Assembly (NCBI RefSeq): GCF_014650955.1
Contig: NZ_BMVY01000033.1
Span: forward strand, 1-64,000
Direction of reading: 5' to 3'
DNA from: Streptomyces tauricus
GTDB taxonomy: Bacteria > Actinomycetota > Actinomycetes > Streptomycetales > Streptomycetaceae
Length of the DNA stretch: 64,000 nucleotides
Shown here: in pieces, positions 25,522 through 33,832 of the stretch
Position numbering within the stretch: position 1 is the first letter of the stretch
How the letters are laid out: each line of letters begins with the position of its first letter
Notes under the pieces: generated by a model
Told to the model about the DNA's origin: nothing
Databases searched by the model: none
The model's input: the letters and a program-made list of their open reading frames with translations, nothing else
Position numbers and translations under genes: made by a program

Positions 25522-26529
25522 ATGACCGACCTTCTGGGCTCCCTGCCCGAGGACCAGGCGCGGCTGCTCCGTGACGCGGTTCCCGGCGTGGAGCTGGCCT
25601 CCCGGCCGATGCTCGCCACTCTCAGCGATCGGCGCGACTTCCCCGGCGACTGGGTCTTCGAGCGGAAGCTCGACGGCGTCCGGGTGCTGGCGGTCCGCGA
25701 GGGCGGACGGGTCCGGCTGCTCTCGCGGACCGGCAACCGCCTCGACGACACGTACCCGGAGATCGTGGCCGCGCTCGCCGCCCAGTCGTGCGCGGATTTC
25801 ACCGTGGACGGGGAGATCGTGGCGTTCACGCACGGCCGTACCGACTTCGGCCGTCTTCAGCAGCGCATGGGACTGACCCGTCACCGGGACGTCGAGGCGA
25901 GCGCGGTCGACGTGACGTACTGCCTCTTCGATCTGCTCAGGCTGGAGGGCGCGGACACGACACGGCTGCCGCTGCGCGCACGCAAGTCCCTGCTGCGTCG
26001 CGCCCTGACGTACCGGGCGCCGCTGCGCCTGACGACACACCGCAACGAGGGAGGCGCCGAGCTGCTGGCCGACGCCTGCGCCCGGGGCTGGGAGGGGCTC
26101 ATCGCGAAGCGGGCCGACAGCCCCTATGCGCCCCGCCGTTCACCGGACTGGCTCAAGCTGAAGTGCTCCCTGGAGCAGGAGTTCGTGATCGGCGGCTACA
26201 CCGAACCGGGCGGCAGCCGCGCCGGGTTCGGCGCGCTGCTGCTGGGCCACTTCGAGAACGACGGACTGCGCTACGCGGGCAAGGTGGGGACGGGATTCGA
26301 CCGCCGTACGCTTCTCGCGCTGCGCGGCGCCCTCGACGAACTCGCCCTGCCCGCCTCGCCGTTCACCGACCGCGTACGGGAGGCGGGCGCCCACTGGGCC
26401 GAGCCGGTGCTGGTCGCGCAGATCGCGTTCACGGAGTGGACCCGGGACGGCATGCTCCGCCACCCGCGCTTTCTCGGCCTGCGCTACGACAAGCCGGCCC
26501 GGGAGGTCGTCCGCGAGAGGCCGCTGTAG
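25522..26529 (+). CDS. ATP-dependent DNA ligase (LigD ligase-domain type)
   Basis: 335 residues: adenylation domain with motif I ERKLDGVR (nucleophile Lys 49), the RLLSRTGN RxxR-like segment, DGEIVAF (motif III region), EGLIAKR (motif IV) and WLKLK (motif V), then an OB fold. It matches the stand-alone ligase domains of bacterial non-homologous end joining. No Ku, primase or nuclease gene is nearby, so it is probably an accessory ligase. ATG 25522 follows GAAGGAGCGAG closely enough for initiation. It is divergent from the aminotransferase-fold gene. Confidence 0.92.
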   Translation: MTDLLGSLPEDQARLLRDAVPGVELASRPMLATLSDRRDFPGDWVFERKLDGVRVLAVREGGRVRLLSRTGNRLDDTYPEIVAALAAQSCADFTVDGEIVAFTHGRTDFGRLQQRMGLTRHRDVEASAVDVTYCLFDLLRLEGADTTRLPLRARKSLLRRALTYRAPLRLTTHRNEGGAELLADACARGWEGLIAKRADSPYAPRRSPDWLKLKCSLEQEFVIGGYTEPGGSRAGFGALLLGHFENDGLRYAGKVGTGFDRRTLLALRGALDELALPASPFTDRVREAGAHWAEPVLVAQIAFTEWTRDGMLRHPRFLGLRYDKPAREVVRERPL

Positions 26530-26557
26530 GGCGGCGCAGCCTTGGACCCCTGGGCCG

Positions 26558-27247
26558 TCAGGAGGTCCGCTCGGCCCGGATGATCACCAGTTCCTCGTTC
26601 TCCTCGCGAGCCGCGATCCGGCCCGTGTCCCTGAGCCACCGCAGCCGCGAGCGGAGTACGGGCCCGAACGGGATGTACGCCCGGTCGCCGACCGTGGCCC
26701 GCAGTCCCGATTCGGCCAGCCGGTCCAGGGTCTCGTCGGTGCCGCTCAGCCCCGACTGGGCGATGAGCAGGACACCGCCGGGCCGCAGGACGCGTGGCAC
26801 ATCGGCACAGATGCGGTCCAGGATCGTGCGTCCGTGGAGCCCGGCGTTCCAGGCCCGCGCCCGGCCCCGGCCGACCGACGGCTCCGACGGCGGCGTGGGA
26901 ACGTACGGCGGGTTGCTGATGACCAGGTCGAACGACCGCCCCCGTACCGGTTCGAGGAGGTCACCGCGGTGGACCGTGAGGCGCTGCCGCGACCGCAGGG
27001 CGTTGAGCCGGGCGGTGAGCACGGCCCGCCAGGCGATGTCGACCGCCGTGACGCGGGCACCCTTGCGGGCGGCACAGATCGCGAGGGTTCCGGTGCCGGT
27101 CCCGAGGTCGAGGACGTCCATGCCGGGGGCGGGGCCCTCGCGGTAGAGGGCCCGGGCCAGAAGGAAGGTGTCGGCCTGCGGCGCGTAGACGCCCGGGGGT
27201 GCCAGTACGGGGCCGGGTGGGCGTGTCGGGTCGACGAGAAAGGCCAT
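26558..27247 (-). CDS. HemK-like class I SAM-dependent methyltransferase
   Basis: 229 residues. The SAM-binding loop is DLGTGTGTLAI (47-57) and the catalytic NPPY motif is at 112-115, which marks N5-glutamine or N6-adenine/amine methyltransferases of the HemK/PrmC class. The N-terminal YAPQADTFLLARAL is typical of the smaller HemK2-type proteins. The target could be a release factor, but prmC proper normally sits beside prfA, so a different substrate is likely. I set the start at ATG 27247, with GGAGGACC just upstream; a longer frame to 27352 has no site. It is convergent with the DNA ligase. Confidence 0.87.
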   Translation of the reverse strand: MAFLVDPTRPPGPVLAPPGVYAPQADTFLLARALYREGPAPGMDVLDLGTGTGTLAICAARKGARVTAVDIAWRAVLTARLNALRSRQRLTVHRGDLLEPVRGRSFDLVISNPPYVPTPPSEPSVGRGRARAWNAGLHGRTILDRICADVPRVLRPGGVLLIAQSGLSGTDETLDRLAESGLRATVGDRAYIPFGPVLRSRLRWLRDTGRIAAREENEELVIIRAERTS

Positions 27248-27564
27248 GAGGGAGGTCCTCCGTCCGGGCGCCCCTGTCGGGGTGCGGGAGGTGAGTGCAC
27301 ACGGCCGCGGAACGCCTGGTCGGGCACGTCTTTTCAGCAGCCGAGTGCCCATGGATCACTTCTCCACACCTCTTCCGCCACGGGTGCCCCGCAGGTGGCG
27401 CGTGGTGACGCCCCGCCATGCGGACGCACGGCACCCCGCCATGCGGACACGTGGCACCCCGCCACGCGGACACGTGGCACCTCGCCATGCGGACACGGGA
27501 ACGCCCCCGGCGGTCGCGGTGGGAACCGGTGACCGTTCGGGGGCGTACGCGCGAGACCGGCGCT
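27248..27564. repeat. intergenic region with about four 23-bp tandem repeats
   Basis: No gene is supported here. At 27411-27500 a 23-base unit of the form CCCCGCCATGCGGACACGTG+GCA is repeated about four times (units begin at 27411, 27434, 27457 and 27480) with few substitutions. The last copy is truncated. Each unit contains an imperfect GTCC/GGAC-type self-complementarity. The position is between the minus-strand methyltransferase start and the CsbD gene end, so it is in neither coding sequence. Confidence 0.8.
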
Positions 27565-27738
27565 CTAGCGGCCGGACTTCTTCATGTGGCCGGCCGCTCT
27601 GTCCTTCAGCTCCTCGGCCTTGCCCGTCATCTGCTCACCCCGGCCCTGACCCTCCATGGACTGGTCGTCCATGGCCTTGCCGGCGGCCTCCTTCATCTTG
27701 CCCTTCATCTGCTTGGCCTTGCTCTTCGCCTTGCTCAT
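27565..27738 (-). CDS. CsbD family stress protein
   Basis: 57-residue highly charged protein, mostly Lys/Glu/Met/Ala, with the CsbD pattern KGKMKEAAGKAMDDQSMEG followed by KAEELKDRAAGHMKKSG. CsbD-like proteins are small general stress proteins controlled by SigB in other Gram-positive bacteria; their biochemical role is unknown. The start is ATG 27738, with AAGGCGG upstream. Adjacent to it on the same strand, upstream, is a SigB/F-type sigma factor gene, which fits a shared stress regulon. Confidence 0.85.
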   Translation of the reverse strand: MSKAKSKAKQMKGKMKEAAGKAMDDQSMEGQGRGEQMTGKAEELKDRAAGHMKKSGR

Positions 27739-27972
27739 GGTGTTCCGCCTTCGTACGAGGGTTGGACTGCCGTCTTCACCCTGCGCCCGACGGACGACCT
27801 TCGCAATCCGTGAGGTATCGTCACCCTGAGTGAGGGAGGTTTGTCGGGAACGATCACCGTGCCCTTCGGCAGCCGACCGGGGCCGCGGTCCGCCCGAGGA
27901 GGAGAGGGGTCCGCCGCGCGGCCGGGATGTGACCCACACCACGACAAGGGTGTTTTGTTCAGGCCTTGTTGG

Positions 27973-28917
27973 TTACTTCGGTGAGTGGCAGTCCACTGGC
28001 AAACCGCTCCCGGGAGGGTTCGGCAGTGAGCTCGCCACGCAGCCGCCCGGCTCGGGAGCATCCCGCGACGGGCGGCTGTGTGCGTGGGGTCCGGCGGCCC
28101 CGCCGTGACCGCCCTCGTCCTCGTGCTCCTGGTCGGCCAGCGCCTCGTCGCGCACCTTGGCGCAGCAGCCGCTGAGCAGCCGCGAGACATGCATCTGCGA
28201 GATCCCCAGGTGCTCCGCGATGCGCCCCTGGGTCATGCCCTTGAAGAAGCGCAGATAGAGGATGGTCCGCTCGCGCTCGGGGAGCGCGGCGATACAGGGC
28301 TTCACGGCCTCGCGGTCGATGACCAGGTCGAACCCGGTGTCGGACGCGCCGAGGGCGTCCCCGAGGGCGTACCCGTCGTCACTGCCGGGCAGTTCGGCGT
28401 CGAGGGACAGGGCGGTGAAGCTGTCGAGTGCCTCGAATCCGGCCCGTACGTCGTCCTCGGTCATCTGGGCGTGCGCGGCGATCTCGGCGATGGTCGGCCG
28501 GCGGCCCGGAATGGTCTGCGACAGGTCCTTCGCGGCGGCGCGGACCCGGTTGCGCAGGTCCTGGACGCGACGCGGCACGTGCAGGACCCACATGTGGTCG
28601 CGGAAGTGGCGCTTGATCTCACCGGTGATGGTCGGGATGGCGTAGCTCTCGAAGGCGTTCCCGCGCTCGGGGTCGTAACGGTCGACGGCCTTGACGAGGC
28701 CGAGCGCCGCCACCTGGGTCAGATCCTCCGTGGACTCGCCCCTCCCCCGGTACCGCAGGGCGATCCTGTTCGCCATGGGCAGCCAGTCCCGCACCAGTTC
28801 GTCGCGCAGGGCTTGCCGGTCGGCCCCTTCCGGCAGGGCGGCGAGCCGTTCGAAGGCCGCGGCCGTGTCGGGGGCGTCGTCATGGGGATGCTGCTTCGTC
28901 CTGACGGTGATTGGCAT
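27973..28917 (-). CDS. RNA polymerase sigma factor, SigB/SigF/SigG group
   Basis: 314 residues with sigma region 2 (DLTQVAALGLVKAVDRYDPERGNAFESYA, interrupted by no gap, then IPTITGEIKRHFRDHMW), region 3 (around RRPTIAEIAAHAQMTEDDV) and region 4 (LPERERTILYLRFFKGMTQGRIAEHLGISQMHVSRLLS). This is the stress/sporulation sigma family usually held by anti-sigma factors. No anti-sigma gene is adjacent. I prefer ATG 28917 because GAGGGAG at 28930-28936 lies 12 bases before it; the ATG at 28929 sits directly against that site. The C-terminal ~40 residues are a disordered Gly/His/Pro tail. Confidence 0.93.
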   Translation of the reverse strand: MPITVRTKQHPHDDAPDTAAAFERLAALPEGADRQALRDELVRDWLPMANRIALRYRGRGESTEDLTQVAALGLVKAVDRYDPERGNAFESYAIPTITGEIKRHFRDHMWVLHVPRRVQDLRNRVRAAAKDLSQTIPGRRPTIAEIAAHAQMTEDDVRAGFEALDSFTALSLDAELPGSDDGYALGDALGASDTGFDLVIDREAVKPCIAALPERERTILYLRFFKGMTQGRIAEHLGISQMHVSRLLSGCCAKVRDEALADQEHEDEGGHGGAAGPHAHSRPSRDAPEPGGCVASSLPNPPGSGLPVDCHSPK

Positions 28918-29253
28918 GCTGCGTCGCATCTCCCTCAGAGGGTGCTCACGGGGTGCTCACGGAAACAGTCACCGTGGGAGGGCGCACAAACGGGCCCGGC
29001 CGGGACACAACCGAGGTCTGGCTCACCAGCTCCCGCGGACGTGCCTCCAGTCCGAAGCACTATGGATGAATTCCCCCGAAAGGGACATCTCCAAACTATT
29101 CATTCCATAACATGACTCTACCCGATCGGCCGGTCATGCGGAGTGACGAGCCGCGCCGACCCCCGGGGCGCGGAAGTGGGCCGCAGCGGCGCGGCCCCGC
29201 AGCTCGGTAGCGATGCTGGAATCGGGGAACTCAGCCTCCAGGAGGTGGAGGCC
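28918..29253. other. divergent promoter region of the sigma factor gene
   Basis: 336 bases without a supported gene. A short tandem GGTGCTCACGG pair lies near 28940-28961, and an AT-richer stretch at about 29080-29115 (CAAACTATTCATTCCATAAC) is the likeliest promoter zone. I could not assign hexamers with confidence. Confidence 0.4.
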
Positions 29254-29424
29254 ATGGTTCCGATTCTCTTGGTCCTGCTACTGGTCCTGATTCTCTTCGG
29301 GGCCGGATTCGCCGTGAAGGTGCTCTGGTGGATCGCGCTCGTGGTGCTCATCATCTGGTTGCTCGGCTTCCTGATGCGGGGCACGACGGGCTCGGGAGCC
29401 AGGTCACGCTGGTACAGATGGTGA
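29254..29424 (+). CDS. small hydrophobic membrane protein
   Basis: 56 residues, almost entirely two hydrophobic segments (VPILLVLLLVLILFGAGFAV and WWIALVVLIIWLLGFLM) followed by a short basic tail ending RSRWYRW. It resembles the small hydrophobic proteins annotated widely in streptomycetes near stress genes. ATG 29254 is preceded by GGAGGTGGAG at 29241-29250. Location beside the sigma factor hints at stress-regulated expression, which is inference only. Confidence 0.78.
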   Translation: MVPILLVLLLVLILFGAGFAVKVLWWIALVVLIIWLLGFLMRGTTGSGARSRWYRW

Positions 29425-29556
29425 GGGAGAGCCTCATCGAGCCGGCTCCTGGGCACACCCCGTCCAGGAGCCGCCGCTCGCCCCGGTCAGGGGCAGCGTG
29501 CGGGCCGCGGCGGCAAGAGCATTGTTTCGGCTGGTGGGACGGGGTACTCGTGCGCA

Positions 29557-29916
29557 ATGGACTTCAACGCGACACCCCTGGCCGCTTCCGGCGCCGCCGT
29601 GGGCGGGATCGTGCCGTTCCTGATCGGCGTCGTTCTCGTCGGCGGCCTGATCTGGGCCGTGGTGTGGGGCCGTAGGCAGCGCGCCCACCAGCCCGCGCCG
29701 CCCCGCCCCGAGGAGCAGCCCCGTCTTCCCGACTCCGGTCCGGTGGGCCCGGTGACCGAACGGCGCGAGCCCGACGGGATCACCAAGGACCAGGACCGGC
29801 TGACCCCGCACCAGATGGGCGGCGACACCTCGCACCGCGCGGCCGACCAGGAACGCCCGACCTGGAGCGACAACGACAGCGGCGGTTTCGGCAGCGGAGG
29901 CCCCGGGCGCACCTGA
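29557..29916 (+). CDS. DUF6479 family membrane protein
   Basis: 119 residues: a single transmembrane helix (about 16-37, GGIVPFLIGVVLVGGLIWAV), then a basic stop-transfer segment WGRRQR, then a long polar Pro/Asp/Gly-rich tail with the conserved-looking HQMGGDTSHRA. This is the DUF6479 layout known from streptomycetes. The function is unknown. It stands alone, followed by a microsatellite-like repeat. Confidence 0.8.
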   Translation: MDFNATPLAASGAAVGGIVPFLIGVVLVGGLIWAVVWGRRQRAHQPAPPRPEEQPRLPDSGPVGPVTERREPDGITKDQDRLTPHQMGGDTSHRAADQERPTWSDNDSGGFGSGGPGRT

Positions 29917-29953
29917 CCCGCGCGCTCGCCCCCGCCCCTGCTGCTGCTCCTGA

Positions 29954-30008
29954 TCCTGCTTCCGTTCCTGCTTCCGTTCCTGCTTTCGTTCCTGCTTTCG
30001 TTCCTGCT
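29954..30008. repeat. 12-bp tandem repeat, four and a half copies
   Basis: Unit TCCTGCTTCCGT twice, then TCCTGCTTTCGT twice, then a partial TCCTGCT, at 29954-30008. It lies in the non-coding gap between the DUF6479 stop and the VOC start. The purine-rich opposite strand would encode repeating Gly/Thr/Lys or Asn/Glu/Ser/Arg, but no gene uses it. Confidence 0.85.
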
Positions 30009-30122
30009 GACGCCCCCAGTGCCGCAGCAGGAACGCCGCGGTTGGCAGCGCCAGGACGACGAAGCCGTGCGCCGGACGAAAAAGGCCACCCGCACGCCAC
30101 GGACATCTGCTTCACTCGGCCC

Positions 30123-30491
30123 ATGCTGAAGATCGGATCCGTTGTACTGGGTGTGTCCGACGTCCGGCGCGCCGCCGCGTTCTGGACGCGGGCGCTCGGC
30201 TACGAGCCGCGCGAGGCGATCGAGGACGACTGGGTGGTACTGGTCCCCGTCGACGGCACCGGACCCCAGCTCTCCCTCGGCCTGAGCGAGACGCCCGTAC
30301 AGGAGCACCCCCGGGTCCACCTGGACCTGTACGCCGACGACGCGGGCGACCAGGCCGCCGAGGTCGAGCGGCTGGTGTCCCTCGGCGCACAGCGGGTCGA
30401 CTGGGACCTGTATCCCGAGGATCCGGACTTCGTCGTCCTCGCGGACCCCGACGGCAACCGCTTCTGCGTCATCGACACAGCGCGCGAATGA
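30123..30491 (+). CDS. VOC (glyoxalase/bleomycin-resistance) family protein
   Basis: 122-residue protein with two beta-alpha-beta-beta-beta units. The first contains SVVLGVSDVRRAAAFWTRALGYEP and the second HLDLYADDAGDQAAEVERLVSLGA with the ending FVVLADPDGNRFCVID. The Glu/His metal ligands of true glyoxalase I cannot be placed with certainty, so a binding or resistance role is as likely as catalysis. ATG 30123 is used; an upstream extension has no beta strand. Confidence 0.88.
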   Translation: MLKIGSVVLGVSDVRRAAAFWTRALGYEPREAIEDDWVVLVPVDGTGPQLSLGLSETPVQEHPRVHLDLYADDAGDQAAEVERLVSLGAQRVDWDLYPEDPDFVVLADPDGNRFCVIDTARE

Positions 30492-30621
30492 TCGGCCGGC
30501 CGCCTCCATGACGCGACGCCCGGAGTCTCTGAGACATCCCTCGGAAGCGAAAAGATCCCGGAGCGCGTCAGGAGTGCGTCCGCGCAGGTGAGGGGTCCTC
30601 GATCACGGGTACCCGGGACGC

Positions 30622-31623
30622 ATGGAACCAGCAGTCAAGCGCCCGTACGCGGAACCGGAACTCCCGCCGAGCCGAGGAGCGATCTCCGCGGCGCTCATCG
30701 AGTATCTGCGCGGCACCGGCCCGCTGCCCGACGATGCCGTTCTCGCCGGTGCCGAGCCGCTCGGCGACGACCTCCAGCTGGCCCTCTACCTCTGCTACGA
30801 ACTGCACTACCGCGGCTTCGCGGGTGTCGACGGCGCCCGCGAGTGGGACCCCGAGCTGCTGCGGGTCCGCGCGGCCCTGGAGAAGCCGTTCCTGGCGGCA
30901 CTGCGCGCCGGGGCGACCCGGCACACGCGCGCGGACGAGGCGCTGGACGAGTTGCTGGTGGAACCCGTCGACGGCGAGGGCGTCTCCCATTTCCTCCAGG
31001 ACAAGGGCGAGTTGTGGCAACTGCGTGAGTACGCCGCCCAGCGCTCGGTCTACCACCTCAAGGAAGCCGATCCGCATGCCTGGGTCCTGCCGCGTCTGTG
31101 GGGGCGCGCCAAGGCCGGTATGGCTGCGATCGAGTTCGACGAATGGGGGGCGGGGCGCGCCGAGCGCGTGCACGCCCAACTGTTCGCCGACCTCATGACC
31201 GACCTCGGCCTGGACCCGTCGTACGGGCGCTATCTCGACGCGAGCGGCGCCGAGGCACTGGCCGTCGTCAATCTGATGTCCCTCTTCGGTCTGCACCGCG
31301 AAATGCGGGGTGCGCTGGTGGGCCATTTCGCCGCGGTGGAGACCACCTCCTCCCCCGGCTCCAGGCGGCTCGCGAGCGCGATGCGGCGTACCGAGGCGGG
31401 TCCGGCGGCCGAGCACTTCTACGCCGAGCACGTCGAGGCGGACGCGGTGCACGAGCAGGTCGTCCGCCGTGAGGTCGTCGCCGGGCTGCTGGAGGAGGAG
31501 CCCCATCTCGACGCAGACATCGCGTTCGGTGTCGACGCGACCGGATGGGTCGAGGACCGGCTCGCGGACCGGCTGCTGGAGGCCTGGCGGTCGGGCCGGT
31601 CCTCGTTGCGCACCGCCGTATGA
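30622..31623 (+). CDS. iron-containing redox enzyme family protein (haem-oxygenase-like fold)
   Basis: 333 residues, nearly all alpha-helical, matching the iron-containing redox enzyme family related to haem-oxygenase-like di-iron oxidases. Candidate ligand helices are MAAIEFDEWG...ERVHAQLF (Glu/His) and AEHFYAEHVEADAVHEQ (His/Glu cluster), with Asp residues in the last helices near DIAFGVDATGWVEDR. Substrate unknown; relatives carry out oxidative C-C or N-oxidation steps. It is followed after 56 bases by a CDGSH [2Fe-2S] protein in the same direction, suggesting an electron donor or iron-related partner. Confidence 0.85.
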   Translation: MEPAVKRPYAEPELPPSRGAISAALIEYLRGTGPLPDDAVLAGAEPLGDDLQLALYLCYELHYRGFAGVDGAREWDPELLRVRAALEKPFLAALRAGATRHTRADEALDELLVEPVDGEGVSHFLQDKGELWQLREYAAQRSVYHLKEADPHAWVLPRLWGRAKAGMAAIEFDEWGAGRAERVHAQLFADLMTDLGLDPSYGRYLDASGAEALAVVNLMSLFGLHREMRGALVGHFAAVETTSSPGSRRLASAMRRTEAGPAAEHFYAEHVEADAVHEQVVRREVVAGLLEEEPHLDADIAFGVDATGWVEDRLADRLLEAWRSGRSSLRTAV

Positions 31624-31679
31624 CCGCCGTGGAACGGCGCCGTCGGAACATGTCGTCGAGAGAGAGGCGGTGATCGGCC

Positions 31680-31904
31680 GTGCCGGACAGCCCCGCCGAA
31701 CGCCCGCGCCGGATCGTCGCCCGCCGCGAGGGCCCCATGCTCGTCGAAGGACCCGTCGAGATCGTCCTGGAGGACGGCACGACGGTGTCCTCCGACCGCT
31801 TCTGCGTCGCCCTGTGCACGTGTCGGCGCAGCCGGATCTTCCCCTGGTGCGACACCAGCCACCGCCGCCACTCCCCGGCCCCGCGTCCCGCCGCCGATCA
31901 CTGA
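31680..31904 (+). CDS. CDGSH-type [2Fe-2S] protein
   Basis: 74 residues with the CDGSH/mitoNEET cluster motif C-x-C-x2-S-x3-P-x-C-D-x-S-H at 46-61: Cys 46, Cys 48, Cys 57 and His 61 are the three-Cys one-His ligands. The usual Gly of CDGS is Thr here (WCDTSH). The rest is a small beta-cage with an N-terminal polar arm. Such proteins transfer electrons or clusters. GTG 31680 follows a GAGAGAGGCGG stretch. It forms a two-gene unit with the iron-containing redox enzyme. Confidence 0.9.
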   Translation: MPDSPAERPRRIVARREGPMLVEGPVEIVLEDGTTVSSDRFCVALCTCRRSRIFPWCDTSHRRHSPAPRPAADH

Positions 31905-31997
31905 GCGGGACGCGTCCGGCCATCCCCGGAACTCCCGGCCGACTGCCCCTCCCAAGCGATTAGTACACACATTCGAATAAGCAGGTAGCCTGGAGGC

Positions 31998-32624
31998 ATG
32001 TCCACGCACCTTCAGGGATCACTGTTCGACCAGAGCGACGCCGTCCGGCTCGGCCCGCTCACCGGGCTGCGCCGGACCGTGCTCGGCGACGGGGCGTGGA
32101 TCGACCTGCTGCCCGGCTGGCTGCACGGCGCGGACTCGCTCTTCACCCGGCTCGCCGAGGAGGTCCCCTGGCGGGCCGAACGACGACAGATGTACGAGCA
32201 GGTGGTGGACGTACCGCGCCTGCTGGCGTTCTACCGCGCGGAGCACCCGCTGCCGCATCCCGTGCTGGACGAGGCGCGCGACGCCCTGTCCGACCACTAC
32301 GCGGACGAGCTGGGGGAACCGTTCACCACGGCCGGGCTCTGCTACTACCGCGACGGCCGGGACAGTGTGGCCTGGCACGGCGACCGGACCGGGCGCGGCG
32401 CACACCGGGACACGATGGTCGCGATCGTCTCCGTGGGCGCCCCGCGCGATCTGCTTCTACGGCCCCGGCGCGGCGGCAGCACGGTACGGCGTCCGCTCGG
32501 GCACGGCGACCTGATCGTGATGGGCGGTTCCTGCCAGCGCACCTGGGAGCACGCGATTCCCAAGAGCACGCGGGCGGCGGGCCCTCGCGTGAGCATCCAG
32601 TTCCGGCCGCACGGCGTGCAGTGA
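31998..32624 (+). CDS. alkB-like: AlkB-like 2-oxoglutarate / Fe(II) dioxygenase
   Basis: 208 residues of the AlkB family, which repair alkylated DNA or RNA bases by oxidative demethylation. The iron site is WHGD (His 127, Asp 129) plus His 185 in RTWEHAIPK, and Arg 197 in RVSIQFR binds 2-oxoglutarate. The LCYYRDGRDSVAWHGD block is nearly diagnostic. Upstream, ATTCGAAT at 31971-31978 lies in an AT-rich promoter patch with TAGCCT just before the start codon; I would not call it a LexA box. The gene is monocistronic, with DUF6114 convergent downstream. Confidence 0.93.
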   Translation: MSTHLQGSLFDQSDAVRLGPLTGLRRTVLGDGAWIDLLPGWLHGADSLFTRLAEEVPWRAERRQMYEQVVDVPRLLAFYRAEHPLPHPVLDEARDALSDHYADELGEPFTTAGLCYYRDGRDSVAWHGDRTGRGAHRDTMVAIVSVGAPRDLLLRPRRGGSTVRRPLGHGDLIVMGGSCQRTWEHAIPKSTRAAGPRVSIQFRPHGVQ

Positions 32625-32717
32625 ACACACGCGCGCAAGGTGCGGCACATACCAAGTGCGGTGAGCGCGGGATGCCGCGGCCGTGGGGGCGCCGTTCCGG
32701 TGGCGCCCCGTGACGCG

Positions 32718-33140
32718 TCAGGGGTGGCCCAGCGGCTCCATCGGCCGGACCGACTTCGCCGGCTCCCGACGGCGGCGGAACCACTTGCGGGGGCGGCGCG
32801 GCTCCTGGTCCGGCAGCCAGCCGAAGGCGAGGCAGCTGCCGACGACACCGAGGAGGAGGCCGATGAGGAAGCCACCCAGGTTCGAGGTGATCCAGGAGCC
32901 CAGGGAGAACAGGACGCCCAGGATCGAGTAGAAGAGTCGCTGCGCGGGGTTGAAGAGGATGAGCAGTCCGCAGATCACCATGAGGACCGGCAGGAGATAG
33001 CCGGCCAGGCCCTGCATGCCGATGTGCATGACGACCTTCAGCGACGCCTTCTGCGTGAGGAGGATCTCCGCCCCTCCCAGGGTGAGCAGCAGCCCGCCCA
33101 GGAACGGGCGGTCCGCGCGCCAGCGCCGGAAGGCTGCCAT
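32718..33140 (-). CDS. DUF6114 membrane protein
   Basis: 140 residues with about four hydrophobic segments (from RPFLGGLLLTLGGAEILLTQ, through LLPVLMVICGLLILF, to LGGFLIGLLLGVVGSCLAFG) and a basic C-terminal tail. It matches DUF6114, always seen beside DUF6230 in streptomycetes. The start ATG overlaps the upstream DUF6230 stop (TGATG), so the two are translationally coupled. Function unknown; probably a membrane partner of the DUF6230 protein. Confidence 0.87.
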   Translation of the reverse strand: MAAFRRWRADRPFLGGLLLTLGGAEILLTQKASLKVVMHIGMQGLAGYLLPVLMVICGLLILFNPAQRLFYSILGVLFSLGSWITSNLGGFLIGLLLGVVGSCLAFGWLPDQEPRRPRKWFRRRREPAKSVRPMEPLGHP

Positions 33141-33832
33141 CAGCAGCCCTTGTCGCTGAAGCTCAGCTTCAGACCGGGAAGCTTGAACACCGCCGCCGTG
33201 GTGGCGTAGTTGGTCTGCCGCAGGTTGCCGATGTGGACGGTGTCGGCCTGCTGACTGAAGACGCCCTTCGGGCCCCGGGTGTGGGACTTGTCGAGTGTGC
33301 TGGCGTCGTTGCCGATCTCGATGTTGTCGAAGGACGCGTTGCCCGACAGCTCGGTGGAGTCGGTGGTGAGGTTGACCGCGGACACCTTGTCCTTGCCCTC
33401 GCCGGCCCTGATGAGCAGGTTGGTGCCGCCGAGGTCGACGCTCTGGCAGAGCTTCTCCAGGGTGGCCTTCTTGATCGCGGAGACCACCACCAGGACCTGG
33501 CCGCCGGTGTCGCCCTCGTTCGGGCTGCCCTCGGCCATCTGGTCGAGGCCGCCGAACTGTGCGAAGCCCTCGCCGTCGAGATTGGTGGCGGTGACCGTGA
33601 AGGGCATACCGGAGATCGCGAACTGCACGCCCAGGGCCCCCTGGGCGGTGAGGATCATGAGGCCCGCGGCGATCACGGTGGCGGGGACCGCCATCACCGC
33701 GGCGCGGCGCGGACGGACCCGCCCCCGTCTGGCGGGGCTCGCGGGTGTCTCTCCCGTGGAACCGCTTTCCGGCACTCCGGAGGGCTCGGGGGTGGAATCG
33801 GCGGACGAGCTGACGTCCGAGGACGAGGCCAT
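33140..33832 (-). CDS. DUF6230 family protein
   Basis: 230 residues. A Ser/Pro/Gly-rich cytoplasmic N terminus and a RRGRVRPRR basic patch precede one membrane segment or signal anchor (about 45-68, AAVMAVPATVIAAGLMILTA). A secreted beta-rich domain follows, with the family start VQFAISGMPFTVTATNLDG and repeated NLTTDS/NIEIGND-type strands, ending at a Cys. DUF6230 members have been mis-annotated as cholesterol esterase. No catalytic motif is visible. It is transcribed together with DUF6114. Confidence 0.87.
   Translation of the reverse strand: MASSSDVSSSADSTPEPSGVPESGSTGETPASPARRGRVRPRRAAVMAVPATVIAAGLMILTAQGALGVQFAISGMPFTVTATNLDGEGFAQFGGLDQMAEGSPNEGDTGGQVLVVVSAIKKATLEKLCQSVDLGGTNLLIRAGEGKDKVSAVNLTTDSTELSGNASFDNIEIGNDASTLDKSHTRGPKGVFSQQADTVHIGNLRQTNYATTAAVFKLPGLKLSFSDKGC

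Noticed and set aside
25522..26529. Complete NHEJ module around the DNA ligase
   Set aside because: No Ku, primase/polymerase or nuclease gene is adjacent, so only the ligase is claimed.
31965..31985. LexA (SOS) box before alkB
   Set aside because: The ATTCGAAT core is a palindrome but does not fit the actinobacterial GAAC-N4-GTTC pattern.
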